From: Alkaliphilus pronyensis
GTDB taxonomy: Bacteria; Bacillota; Clostridia; Peptostreptococcales; Natronincolaceae
Length of the DNA: 64,000 nucleotides
Assembly (NCBI RefSeq): GCF_009017275.1
Contig: NZ_WBZC01000015.1
Coordinates: 1-64,000 of the forward strand
Direction of reading: 5' to 3'
Shown here piece after piece: positions 56,331 through 64,000 of the stretch. The translations under genes and the position numbers were made by a program. Numbering within the stretch: the first letter of the stretch is position 1; each line of letters begins with the position of its first letter. Under the pieces are notes generated by a model. That model was not told the origin of the DNA, made no database searches, and was given only the letters and a program-made list of their open reading frames with translations.

Positions 56331-57272
56331 TTACTGAGGCTCCTTTAAAGCTGTTTTCTTTTCAGGTAATAAAAACATAATGTATCTTATCAATACATAA
56401 AGAACCATAGCAACAGTCCAAATTTCTAGAAATCCAATAACATAGTCCAGTAGAGCTAGTTCTATATTTAGGCTACTTAAATAGCTTTTAGTCCCCTTCA
56501 TGGCTACAGTACTAATGGCAAAAGGAAAAGTAAAGGCAGAGTAGCTGGGGTAAAATTTAATTGTCAATAGCTTAAACATATACATTATTGAAGCTGTAAC
56601 CATTATAGCCCCCAATATGGCAAGAAAACCTACAATTATAGGGCTTTTTACTTGAAAGGAGCTTAAATACCCTGCTAAGCAAAGACTTGCAGGTGCAGCA
56701 AAAATAATTACTGTAGGAAGTGCAGCCTCGGGTATATCTTTAACTAAAAAAACTCTATATATAACTAATGGCAGCAAAGCTAAATACATTACAAAGCCAA
56801 ACCAAAATATAGCCTGACCTAAACTAGCTAAACCATAAGCAGGTGCGGTAACACTACCTACAACAATTCCTACATATACAACAAAATAGCTAGGAAAAAC
56901 CTTTTTAATATTGAAGTTTAACATATACTTTTTAGTAAGCAAAATAATTAGTACAGCATGCAGGGATAAGGCTATAGTCCAAATAAAACTAGCAAAAAAA
57001 GGTGAAAATCCTTTAATGTAGGTGGATAAAATCATAATTCCCATTGATAATGTAGGCATAACACTGGCTATTACTGGGTTTTGAAAGCCTTCTGCCAATG
57101 ATCTAGGAAATAAAATCAATTTAGTTATTATAAGAATTAAAATAGCTCCAGATAATAAACCAAATATGTTCCTGTAAAGATTGCCATAGGGCAGTAGTAA
57201 ATTACCTGTAGTAGCCAATGCCAGCATTAAACCAGCAATAGGTATAGGTATTTTTTTAATAAGTTCATACAT
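56331..57272 (-). CDS. TDT family (SLAC1-like) transporter
   Basis: The protein of 313 residues has ten hydrophobic helices and resembles TehA/TDT and SLAC1-type anion transporters: an IPIPIAGLMLALATTGNLL first helix, NPVIASVMPTLSMGIMIL, and FYPSYSAFTFPFAISTVAMK. Family members carry C4-dicarboxylates, tellurite-related or chloride/nitrate anions; the substrate here is not clear. ATG at 57272 lies 7 bases after GAGGAG, so an upstream GTG in frame is not used. It is a single gene on the minus strand. Confidence 0.85.
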   Translation of the reverse strand: MYELIKKIPIPIAGLMLALATTGNLLLPYGNLYRNIFGLLSGAILILIITKLILFPRSLAEGFQNPVIASVMPTLSMGIMILSTYIKGFSPFFASFIWTIALSLHAVLIILLTKKYMLNFNIKKVFPSYFVVYVGIVVGSVTAPAYGLASLGQAIFWFGFVMYLALLPLVIYRVFLVKDIPEAALPTVIIFAAPASLCLAGYLSSFQVKSPIIVGFLAILGAIMVTASIMYMFKLLTIKFYPSYSAFTFPFAISTVAMKGTKSYLSSLNIELALLDYVIGFLEIWTVAMVLYVLIRYIMFLLPEKKTALKEPQ

Positions 57273-57507
57273 TTGTATCACTCCTCAATAGCTTTAATAT
57301 GATTAAACAATTCTAATAGAGAATATCATATTTATATGAAAGTTGATAATTGAATTTATCTATAATAGCTTTTTATAATATTGAATTTACTTATGGTAAT
57401 GGAGCAGGGAAGATTAACTAACTGAGGATAAAAAAGGATATACAGAGTTTTTGTCGTATACTAGTTAGAGAAATATATATAATTAAGTAGGATTGGGGGT
57501 GAAATAA

Positions 57508-57645
57508 ATGAGCTGTCTTTTAACTAGAGCCTGTTGTCCAAAATGCGGAGCAGACATAAACTTCAAAAAAACCACAAAAGGATTTTGTAATTGTAAGAAA
57601 TGTGAATGGATTTGTAAGGGAGAATGTGAAAAAAGTAAAAGATAA
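57508..57645 (+). CDS. 45-residue cysteine-rich protein
   Basis: A short frame with ATG at 57508, 9 bases after TTGGGGGTG, encodes a basic peptide with nine cysteines, at positions 3, 9, 10, 13, 27, 29, 32, 36 and 40. CCPKCGAD and CNCKKCEWIC look like zinc-ribbon or metal-binding knuckles. I recognise no family. The frame ends before a hairpin (57653) and the natAB-like genes. Function is unknown; metal binding is inferred from the cysteines. Confidence 0.6.
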   Translation: MSCLLTRACCPKCGADINFKKTTKGFCNCKKCEWICKGECEKSKR

Positions 57646-57652
57646 TAAAATG

Positions 57653-57679
57653 ATTACCCCAGCAATAGGTTGGGGTAAT
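57653..57679 (+). terminator. Hairpin after the cysteine-rich ORF
   Basis: ATTACCCCA and TGGGGTAAT form a perfect 9-bp stem with a 9-base loop. No T run follows. Confidence 0.6.
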
Positions 57680-57772
57680 ATGTTAATATATATCTTATAT
57701 TAGCTTTAAGTGTAAACAGATAACATTAATAGTATATGTTATTTAATATATGGTAATTAAGGAGTGAATCAA

Positions 57773-58687
57773 ATGGAACCAATTTTAAGTGTAGAGGGTA
57801 TATCTAAGAAGTTTGGTGGAACAAAGGTAGTTGATGATATATCCTTTCAGGTGGATAAGGGTGAAATAATGGGTATTTTAGGACCAAACGGAGCAGGAAA
57901 ATCCACTACAATTAGAAGTATTATGGGGATAATTTATCCTGATTCAGGAAGTATAAAGTTCAATATTAAAAATACCAGTAAAATAGTACCTATAGAAAAA
58001 ATAGGATATTTACCAGAGGAAAGGGGCTTATATAAAAACGTAAAGGTTATGGATGTTTTAATGTATCTTGTTGACTTAAAAAACTATCCAAAAACCAGAG
58101 CTAAAAAAAGAATGTATGAATATCTTGAGAAGTTTGATCTAAAGGGTAAAGAGAAGGCAAAAATTGAGGAACTATCCAAAGGTATGGCACAAAAAGTTCA
58201 ATTTATGGCATCAATTCTTCATGAACCAGAGCTACTGATATTGGACGAACCCTTCTCTGGACTAGACCCTGTCAGCCAGGATGTTTTTAGAGAAGAAATA
58301 ATAGAACTAGCTAAAGCAGGAACTTCAATTTTATTATCCTCCCATCAGATGAACCTAGTTGAGGCATTATGTAATCGTATTTTTTTAATTAATAAGGGTA
58401 AAAAGGTTATTTATGGTGGCTTAAATGAAATAAAGGAGTCTTATGCTAATTTTAAATGCACCATAAATGGAGTATTTAATGGCTTAGACTTACTAGCTCT
58501 CCCATATGTTGATAAGGTGGAGGGTGATGAGTCTAAAAAAATCATATATTTCAAACCTAATGCTTCAATTAATACCTTTATAAATGAAATATCTCAAAAT
58601 ATAGAAGTAAATGAGCTTCATATAGATAGAATTTCTCTTCATGACATTTTTGTAGGAATTGCTAAGGGAGGTATATCAAATGAGTAA
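57773..58687 (+). CDS. ABC transporter ATP-binding protein (NatA-like)
   Basis: The cytosolic motor subunit of about 304 residues has Walker A GPNGAGKST (about residues 38-46), Q-loop replaced by IGYLPEERGLYKNVKV, signature ELSKGMAQKVQF, Walker B LLILDEPFSGLDP and the switch histidine in SSHQMNL. The C-terminal extension (about 215-300) is of the NatA/YhaQ type. ATG at 57773 lies 7 bases after AAGGAGTG. Its end overlaps the permease start by 8 bases, so the two make one exporter, related to Na+ extruding NatAB. Confidence 0.92.
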   Translation: MEPILSVEGISKKFGGTKVVDDISFQVDKGEIMGILGPNGAGKSTTIRSIMGIIYPDSGSIKFNIKNTSKIVPIEKIGYLPEERGLYKNVKVMDVLMYLVDLKNYPKTRAKKRMYEYLEKFDLKGKEKAKIEELSKGMAQKVQFMASILHEPELLILDEPFSGLDPVSQDVFREEIIELAKAGTSILLSSHQMNLVEALCNRIFLINKGKKVIYGGLNEIKESYANFKCTINGVFNGLDLLALPYVDKVEGDESKKIIYFKPNASINTFINEISQNIEVNELHIDRISLHDIFVGIAKGGISNE

Positions 58688-59870
58688 TACCATGAAGGTG
58701 GCTTTTTGGGAAGTGAAGAAAAATGTAACTAATAAATCCTTCCTTATATCAATACTGCTAACACCAATAATAATGGTTATTTTTGGTGGATTACCTAGCC
58801 TGCTAAGTATGCTGGAATATAATCAGACCCATACTCTTTATGTAAAAGATGAAATAGGTATTTACCAAGAGCTGGGACAATATTTAAATCAGGAGGAGAT
58901 AAAAACTGTTGAATATAATGGTACATTAGAGGAATTAAAATCAGAAGGGGATCATAAAAGGACTAGCTTTATATTATTAGATGAGGAAATAATGGAGCAA
59001 CAGCAGATAAATATCCATGCCCTTGATGATTCTAGACCACCTACAAACTCCATAAGAAATGCCTTAAATAGAATTGTTCAAAACAGAAAGATGGAGGCTT
59101 TGGGACTTAGTAGTGAAGAAATTAAAGAGGTGGATACTAATATTTTAGTTAATATCATAACAGTTAAAGGGGAGGAAGAAGATTTTGTCAGAAAAATAAT
59201 ACCTGCCATTTTTGCCGCTATGATTTATTTTACCATTTTCTTCTCTGGAGCAATGACCTTTCAAAGCTCCACCCAAGAAAAGAAGGATAAAATGGTTGAA
59301 ATACTACTATCCTCAGTAAAGCCAGTGGATTTAATGCAGGGGAAGATTATTGGCTGCTTTATTTTGGGAATGATACAAGTATTTGTATGGCTAATATTAG
59401 GTATACCAATAGCATATTTTATACTTAATATTCCTGTAATTCAGTTACTTGCAATTAAAGAGCTTCCCTTAATGCTTTTTTATGCATTAGCTGGGTACCT
59501 TCTATACTCCTCAATATTTGTTAGTCTTGGAGCAACAATAGAAGATGTACAATCACAGGGAAATTTCCAAGGAATGATATTCTTATTACCTATGCTACCA
59601 ATTTTCTTTTTTGGACCTATAATTGCGAATCCCCATGGTGTAGTAGCTAAGATTGGAAGCTATTTTCCATTTTCAACGCCAGGAGTAATGCTCTTAAGGT
59701 TATCCCTAGCCAATAGTGTTCCTGTATTTGACATTATAATAAGTATTATAATAATAGTTGTAACAACATTTTTTGTTATGAAGCTTGCAGGAAAACTCTT
59801 TAAAACAGCAATATTAATGTATGGAAAGAATGCTACACCTCAAGAAATATTAAAGTGGTTAAAATACTAA
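58680..59870 (+). CDS. ABC transporter permease (NatB-like)
   Basis: The 396-residue membrane subunit has an N-terminal helix (about 20-42), a large extracytoplasmic domain (about 43-175), and five to six helices (about 178-385). The motif FFSGAMTFQSSTQEKKDKMVEILLSSVKP is the family hallmark (ABC-2 / NatB). MLPIFFFGPII and PFSTPGVMLLRLSL follow. ATG at 58680 lies 10 bases after GGGAGG within the ATPase gene; the TTG-led frame from 58659 is not needed. The substrate could be Na+ or a small toxic compound; this is inferred. Confidence 0.9.
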   Translation: MSNTMKVAFWEVKKNVTNKSFLISILLTPIIMVIFGGLPSLLSMLEYNQTHTLYVKDEIGIYQELGQYLNQEEIKTVEYNGTLEELKSEGDHKRTSFILLDEEIMEQQQINIHALDDSRPPTNSIRNALNRIVQNRKMEALGLSSEEIKEVDTNILVNIITVKGEEEDFVRKIIPAIFAAMIYFTIFFSGAMTFQSSTQEKKDKMVEILLSSVKPVDLMQGKIIGCFILGMIQVFVWLILGIPIAYFILNIPVIQLLAIKELPLMLFYALAGYLLYSSIFVSLGATIEDVQSQGNFQGMIFLLPMLPIFFFGPIIANPHGVVAKIGSYFPFSTPGVMLLRLSLANSVPVFDIIISIIIIVVTTFFVMKLAGKLFKTAILMYGKNATPQEILKWLKY

Positions 59871-59875
59871 TTAAA

Positions 59876-59904
59876 AGATCGGAGTTTTAAAACTCCGATT
59901 CTTT
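59876..59904. terminator. Terminator between permease and msrB
   Basis: ATCGGAGTTTT and AAAACTCCGAT form an 11-bp palindromic stem between two convergent genes. Confidence 0.8.
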
Positions 59905-59913
59905 ATTGACTAG

Positions 59914-60357
59914 CTACTTAAAAAGCCCTTTTAAATAACCATAGCCTTCTTCTTCTAATTTTGACAAAGGAATAAACTTAAGTGCAGCACTGTTTATACA
60001 ATATCTTACTCCTGTAGGCTTAGGTCCATCCTGAAACACATGACCTAAATGGGAATCAGCATCCTTACTTCTTACCTCAGTTCTAACCATACCATGGCTT
60101 AAATCCTTGTGCTGTTTTATCTGCTCATCATCTATGGGTTTTGTAAAGCTAGGCCAGCCACAGCCAGAATCATATTTATCTAATGAGGTAAAAAGAGGTT
60201 CTCCAGATACAATATCTACATATATGCCTTCTTCCTTATGGTTCCAATATTCATTACTAAATGGAGCTTCCGTTCCATTTTCTTGAGTTACCTTAAATTG
60301 TAAAGGAGTTAGTTCCTTTAATCTTTTATCCTTATCTAACTTAACCTTTTTATCCAT
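59914..60357 (-). CDS. msrB: Peptide-methionine (R)-S-oxide reductase MsrB
   Basis: MsrB repairs oxidised methionine (R form). The 147-residue protein has [26 protein letters not shown] with the resolving cysteine, [10 protein letters not shown] and the catalytic RYCINSAAL. Only these two cysteines occur, so the structural zinc-binding CxxC pairs of other MsrB forms are absent. ATG at 60357 follows AGAGGAGG by 7 bases; the ORF is open upstream but lacks a start signal. It is a single gene. Confidence 0.96.
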   Translation of the reverse strand: MDKKVKLDKDKRLKELTPLQFKVTQENGTEAPFSNEYWNHKEEGIYVDIVSGEPLFTSLDKYDSGCGWPSFTKPIDDEQIKQHKDLSHGMVRTEVRSKDADSHLGHVFQDGPKPTGVRYCINSAALKFIPLSKLEEEGYGYLKGLFK

Positions 60358-60427
60358 GTAAAATCCTCCTCTTAATTTTACTAATAATATACCCATTAAT
60401 ATCGTAAAACTACTACAAAACTACAAT

Positions 60428-60458
60428 AAAAAGGATGTGGTTAATCCACATCCTTTTA
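60428..60458. terminator. Bidirectional-looking terminator upstream of msrB
   Basis: AAAAGGATGTGG and CCACATCCTTTT form a 12-bp stem with a 5-base loop. On the minus strand it follows the hydrolase gene stop at 60482. Confidence 0.85.
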
Positions 60459-60481
60459 TATAATAAGTTTTATTTATTTAC

Positions 60482-61183
60482 CTACTGATAGAAGGCATGA
60501 CCACCAATAGTAGTTACATAGCTCTTATTTCTAACAATCCAAGATCCTGAAGCCTTTGATGGATTAAAGAAATAAGTTGAGTTTCCAACAGGTCTTGAAT
60601 AGTTTAAAGATTCTTTAGCTGCAGCAACACATTCACTACAGGGAGTGTTATAGATGGAACCATCAGCCACAGGGCTAAACTGTGGTATATTTTTGTAGTA
60701 CTCAAAGATAACATTGTAAATAGTATTTGGAAAAGCCTTTGAATTAACTCTATTTAATACTACATTCCCTACCGCCACTTTTCCTATATAGCTCTCTCCA
60801 GCAGCCTCAGCATGAATAATCCTTGCTAACCAATATACGTCACCAGAATTAACAGTTGTATTGGATTTTCTACTAGGATTTACTGCTGAGCCACCATATA
60901 AAGAAGCTTTTGTTTGTGGACCAGCAATCCCATCAATTATTAAGCCTCTATCTATCTGATAATTAATTACTGCCCTCTCTGTTATCTTTCCATAGATACC
61001 GTCAACAGTATATCTATAATAGCCCAGACTTTGCAGTGCCTGCTGAAGCCTTACAACTTCGTTACCTCTACTGCCAAAGCTTAGCAAGCTATGTGACTCA
61101 CCTGCAAAAACAGCCACCACCTGTAAAGCTATTAATAAAACAACTAAAGCTAACGATACTATTACCTTACCACTTACCTTCAT
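60482..61183 (-). CDS. SleB-like cell wall hydrolase with peptidoglycan-binding domain
   Basis: The secreted protein of about 233 residues has a signal peptide (about 1-27, ending near VFAGES), a peptidoglycan-binding repeat (VVRLQQALQSLGYYRYTVDG, about 38-90), and a SleB/hydrolase_2 catalytic domain (about 115-230): YWLARIIHAEAAGESYIGKV with its catalytic glutamate, VGNVVLNRV, FSPVADGSIY, and NSTYFFNP. This is the layout of spore cortex-lytic enzyme SleB. Its presence suggests a spore-former. ATG at 61183 follows GGAAGGAG. No ypeB gene is adjacent. Confidence 0.9.
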   Translation of the reverse strand: MKVSGKVIVSLALVVLLIALQVVAVFAGESHSLLSFGSRGNEVVRLQQALQSLGYYRYTVDGIYGKITERAVINYQIDRGLIIDGIAGPQTKASLYGGSAVNPSRKSNTTVNSGDVYWLARIIHAEAAGESYIGKVAVGNVVLNRVNSKAFPNTIYNVIFEYYKNIPQFSPVADGSIYNTPCSECVAAAKESLNYSRPVGNSTYFFNPSKASGSWIVRNKSYVTTIGGHAFYQ

Positions 61184-61328
61184 TCTATACACTCCTTCCT
61201 TTTAATTCCTAAGTTAGGGTGACATATTAAGTATTATACAGCAGGTCACACATTATGTAAACCAAAACCACCAATATACCATTAAATACATATATTATTG
61301 GGTATAGTATATAATTAGTATGAAAATG

Positions 61329-61357
61329 TTGACACATACCTAAGGGGGGTATATAAT
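61329..61357 (+). promoter_or_regulatory. Consensus sigma-A promoter of copA
   Basis: TTGACA (61329-61334) and TATAAT (61352-61357) are both perfect consensus with 17 bases between. The -10 box lies between two operator repeats. Confidence 0.9.
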
Positions 61358-61378
61358 ATATACCCAAGGGGGGTATAT
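61336..61378 (+). promoter_or_regulatory. Two CsoR-type copper operators
   Basis: ATACCTAAGGGGGGTAT (61336-61352) and ATACCCAAGGGGGGTAT (61360-61376) are near-identical. Each has the TACC..GGGGTA dyad with a G run typical of CsoR sites. They overlap the spacer and -10 region, so bound repressor would block transcription until Cu(I) binds. A csoR gene is not in this window. Confidence 0.75.
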
Positions 61379-61396
61379 TAAAAGGAGATGATATAA

Positions 61397-63850
61397 ATGG
61401 ATAATATAAATAAAAAATCAGTAACCTTCAAAATAGAGGGAATGTCCTGTAGTAGCTGTGGTGCTATAATTGAAAGAAAGCTAAGTGCTACACAGGGGAT
61501 TATTAGCTGTCATATAAATATAGCTACTGAAAAAGGAAGGGTAGACTATGATGCTAAGCTTACTAATGAAAAAGCTATTATAAAGGTTGTTGAGGATGCT
61601 GGCTATAGTGTGGTACTGGAGAAGGATAATAAAACAGAAAAGGCCACCTTAAAGATTAATGGGATGACCTGTACAGCTTGCTCAAGCAGGGTGGAAAAAG
61701 CCTTAAATAAAATGGATGGAATTATAAAGGCAGGTGTAAGCTTTGCTAATGAAAAAGCAACAATAGAGTATGATCCCCAGTTAATAAGATTAAGCCAAAT
61801 AAAAAGTAAAATTAGTAGCTTAGGATATGAATTGATGTTGGAGGAGGAAGTATCTGAGGCTACAGATGATGATGAGTTAAAAATACAAAGGGCTAAAAAA
61901 ACAATGATAATATCAGGGTTACTTACAGCTGCAATTATGGCACTTATGGTGATACACATGTTTATATCACCAATACCAGGTTATTTAACTATTGTGGCAA
62001 TATTAGGCCTTCCAATTATCTTTGGAACAGGATTAAAGGTACACAAAGCCAGTTTTAAGGCATTAAAAAATAAAAGCCCTAATATGGATGTACTGGTTAG
62101 CTTAGGATCTTTACCTCCCTATTTAATAGGCTTAATGGGCTTCTTTTTTCCCATACAAACCTTTATTGAAATGGCAACAACTATTATGTCCTTCCATTTA
62201 ATAGGTAAATACCTTGAGGTAAGGGCTAAGGGTAGAGCTTCACAAGCAATAAGAAAGCTAATTCAAATGGGTGCCAAAACAGCCAAAATACTAGTTAAAG
62301 GTGATGAGCTGGAGGTGCCGGTTAAGGAATTACAGGTGGGGGACATAATGATAGTACGACCTGGTGAAAAAATCCCAACCGATGGAGTTGTTATTGATGG
62401 CAGTAGTCTAGTTGATGAATCTATGGCTACAGGAGAATCTATGGCAGTCAAAAGAAATGTAGGACATGAAGTGATAGGTGCTACAATAAATAAGCAAGGA
62501 CTTCTAAAGGTTAAGGTTACAAAAGTTGGTAAGGACACCTTTCTAGCTCAAGTAATTAAGATGGTTGAAGAATGTCAAGGCTCTAAGGTTCCAATACAAG
62601 AGTTCGCAGATAGAGTCACTGGCTATTTTGTACCTGTGATTTTACTTTTAACAGTGGGAACATTTATTTCATTTAATATTTTTCCAGAGTTTCATATGGG
62701 AATAATAGGTTGGGGTGCAAAATATCTACCGTGGGTGAATCCAGACCTTTCACCACTAACCCTGTCATTCATTACAGCCACTGCTGTTTTAGTGATTTCC
62801 TGCCCCTGTGCCCTTGGATTAGGTACTCCAACAGCACTAATGGTTGGTAGTGGAATAGGTGCCGAAAAAGGAATATTGATAAGAAATGGTGAAGCAATAC
62901 AAACCCTTAAGGATGTTAAGGCAATAGCCTTCGATAAAACGGGCACTATTACAAAGGGAAAGCCAGAGGTAACTGATATTGTATTGGTTGGCGAAGTGAA
63001 ACAGCAGGAATTATTGTATTATGCAGGAACTATTGAAAAAGCTTCTGAACATCCCCTTGCCTTTGCTATTGTTGAAAGGGCCAAAACTGAAAACATAGAT
63101 TTAGGTGATGTAAAGGATTTTAATGCTGAGTTTGGTAAAGGGGTAACGGGTGTCGTTGAGGGTAATAAAATAATAATTGGTAATAGAAAACTAATGGAGG
63201 ATAATCTTGTAGATTATATGGGCTATGAAGATCAGCTAATCTCTTTAGAAGAGGAGGCTAAAACAGCCATGCTTATTTCTAAAGGAAAGCAGCTACTAGG
63301 AATTATTGCAGTTGCTGACCCAATTAAGGAGGATTCTACTAATGCAATAGCCCAGCTTGAAAAAATGGGAATAAAAACAGCTATGATTACAGGTGATAAC
63401 AAAAGAACAGCGGAGGCTATCGGTAAAAAAGTAGGTATAAGCCATGTAATTCCTGAGGTTTTACCAGATGGAAAAGTAGCTGAAATAGTAAAGCTTCAAG
63501 GAACATTTGGGTTAGTGGCAATGGTAGGTGATGGTATAAATGATGCTCCTGCTTTAAAACAAGCTAATGTTGGTATTGCAATAGGTACTGGTACCGATAT
63601 CGCTATAGAAGCTGCAGATGTTACTCTAGTAAGGGGTGAATTAAGGGGAATAATATCAGCTATAAAGCTATCAGCTGCAACATTTAGAAAAATAAAAGAG
63701 AACTATTTTTGGGGATGGTTCTACAATGCTATAGCCATACCTGTTGCAATGGTTGGTTTGCTTCATCCTATGATAGGTGCTGCAGCAATGGCCATCAGCT
63801 CCTTAAATGTGGTTTATAATTCACTCAGACTAAAAAAGATTGATATATAG
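61397..63850 (+). CDS. copA: Copper-translocating P-type ATPase CopA
   Basis: This P1B-1 pump exports Cu(I). Two N-terminal HMA domains carry GMSCSSC (about residues 14-20) and GMTCTAC (about 88-94). Then come the actuator motif MATGESMAV, the TM6 metal site ISCPCALGLGTPTA, phosphorylation motif AFDKTGTITKG, EHPLAFA, ITGDNKRTA and VGDGINDAPAL. The C terminus has the late-helix WGWFYNA and SSLNVVYNSLRL patterns of copper pumps. The 817 residues are full length. AAGGAG precedes ATG. Its metal motifs contrast with the altered ATPases in the HMA_2 island. Confidence 0.97.
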   Translation: MDNINKKSVTFKIEGMSCSSCGAIIERKLSATQGIISCHINIATEKGRVDYDAKLTNEKAIIKVVEDAGYSVVLEKDNKTEKATLKINGMTCTACSSRVEKALNKMDGIIKAGVSFANEKATIEYDPQLIRLSQIKSKISSLGYELMLEEEVSEATDDDELKIQRAKKTMIISGLLTAAIMALMVIHMFISPIPGYLTIVAILGLPIIFGTGLKVHKASFKALKNKSPNMDVLVSLGSLPPYLIGLMGFFFPIQTFIEMATTIMSFHLIGKYLEVRAKGRASQAIRKLIQMGAKTAKILVKGDELEVPVKELQVGDIMIVRPGEKIPTDGVVIDGSSLVDESMATGESMAVKRNVGHEVIGATINKQGLLKVKVTKVGKDTFLAQVIKMVEECQGSKVPIQEFADRVTGYFVPVILLLTVGTFISFNIFPEFHMGIIGWGAKYLPWVNPDLSPLTLSFITATAVLVISCPCALGLGTPTALMVGSGIGAEKGILIRNGEAIQTLKDVKAIAFDKTGTITKGKPEVTDIVLVGEVKQQELLYYAGTIEKASEHPLAFAIVERAKTENIDLGDVKDFNAEFGKGVTGVVEGNKIIIGNRKLMEDNLVDYMGYEDQLISLEEEAKTAMLISKGKQLLGIIAVADPIKEDSTNAIAQLEKMGIKTAMITGDNKRTAEAIGKKVGISHVIPEVLPDGKVAEIVKLQGTFGLVAMVGDGINDAPALKQANVGIAIGTGTDIAIEAADVTLVRGELRGIISAIKLSAATFRKIKENYFWGWFYNAIAIPVAMVGLLHPMIGAAAMAISSLNVVYNSLRLKKIDI

Positions 63851-63860
63851 GAAGAATAAA

Positions 63861-63901
63861 AAAAAGCTTAGACTTAAATTACTTAAGTCTAAGCTTTTTT
63901 T
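63861..63901. terminator. Bidirectional terminator
   Basis: AAGCTTAGACTTAA and TTAAGTCTAAGCTT pair perfectly with A and T runs either side, between copA and the partial minus-strand gene. Confidence 0.9.
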
Positions 63902-64000
63902 AAACAGACCGGTTAATCTTTTCAGCAGCTTCGTCATCATTTAATATTGTTTCAGCTATGAAGGCTGCAACTTCGCCAGTTATTTTTACACAATGCTTTT
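63900..64000 (-). CDS. C-terminal end of a gene cut by the window edge
   Basis: Reading the minus strand, an open frame enters at 64000 and stops at TAA (63900-63902). It encodes KHCVKITGEVAAFIAETILN and then DDEAAEKINRSV. It shares the terminator with copA, as expected of a real convergent gene. The family cannot be judged from 33 residues. Confidence 0.6.
   Translation of the reverse strand, partial: KHCVKITGEVAAFIAETILNDDEAAEKINRSV

Overview
The window looks like a chromosomal segment of a low-GC, anaerobic, Gram-positive Clostridia-type bacterium, perhaps Alkaliphilus-like (the genus is only a guess). The signs are AT-rich DNA with strong GGAGG ribosome binding sites and frequent TTG/GTG starts, the order eno-secG-(hppA)-rnr-smpB-ssrA, a flavodiiron protein, a membrane pyrophosphatase, an SDR-type threonine dehydrogenase and a SleB-like spore cortex hydrolase.

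Layout. 1-470 is low-complexity repeat DNA. 472-8785 is a housekeeping block: enolase, SecG, ion-pumping pyrophosphatase, RNase R, SmpB and tmRNA. 8786-9800 is a small accessory insert just behind tmRNA, with a broken zinc ribbon, a zinc-ribbon gene and a DUF3788 gene, bordered by copies of a GGGACGGTTCTTTTGTTTC palindrome. 9922-16753 holds a membrane protein, a dicarboxylate-type symporter, a TspO-like protein, a patatin, an EAL-CBS-GGDEF protein and a YkuK protein. 16830-22180 is an envelope/glycolipid group: GT4 and MGDG-type glycosyltransferases, methyltransferase, PAP2 phosphatase, a YitT gene with a frameshift, and a phospholipase C-like protein.

22256-31402 is the most unusual part. 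Three proteins share an N-terminal cysteine-less HMA-like domain marked by a PGRxR motif. They are a P2-type cation ATPase, a P1B-type ATPase with altered metal-site and TGE motifs, and a P1B-shaped pseudo-ATPase that has lost its catalytic aspartate and its nucleotide-binding domain. They come with several very small membrane proteins, one of only 27 residues. This could be a metal-handling or metal-compartment locus comparable to ferrosome (fez) clusters. Alkaline phosphatase (32738) follows. TTAAYN-type repeats phased at 11 bp occur upstream of it and in two intergenic regions of the island, suggesting PhoP control.

34356-48505 carries YibE/F, a QueG-like iron-sulfur protein, a tocopherol cyclase-like protein, DegV, a divergent second type IIA topoisomerase pair, a threonine dehydrogenase, a PAS-only protein, DUF1846 and a flavodiiron protein. 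48584-48785 is a MITE-like inverted repeat. 48807-61192 has a PsiE/CorC-like protein, WrbA, an M28 peptidase, an RND efflux pair, a TDT transporter, a NatAB-like ABC exporter, MsrB and a SleB-like hydrolase. 61329-63850 is a copper ATPase behind a strong promoter overlapped by two CsoR-like operators. A minus-strand gene is cut by the window end.

Product names rest on reading motifs; no database search was run.
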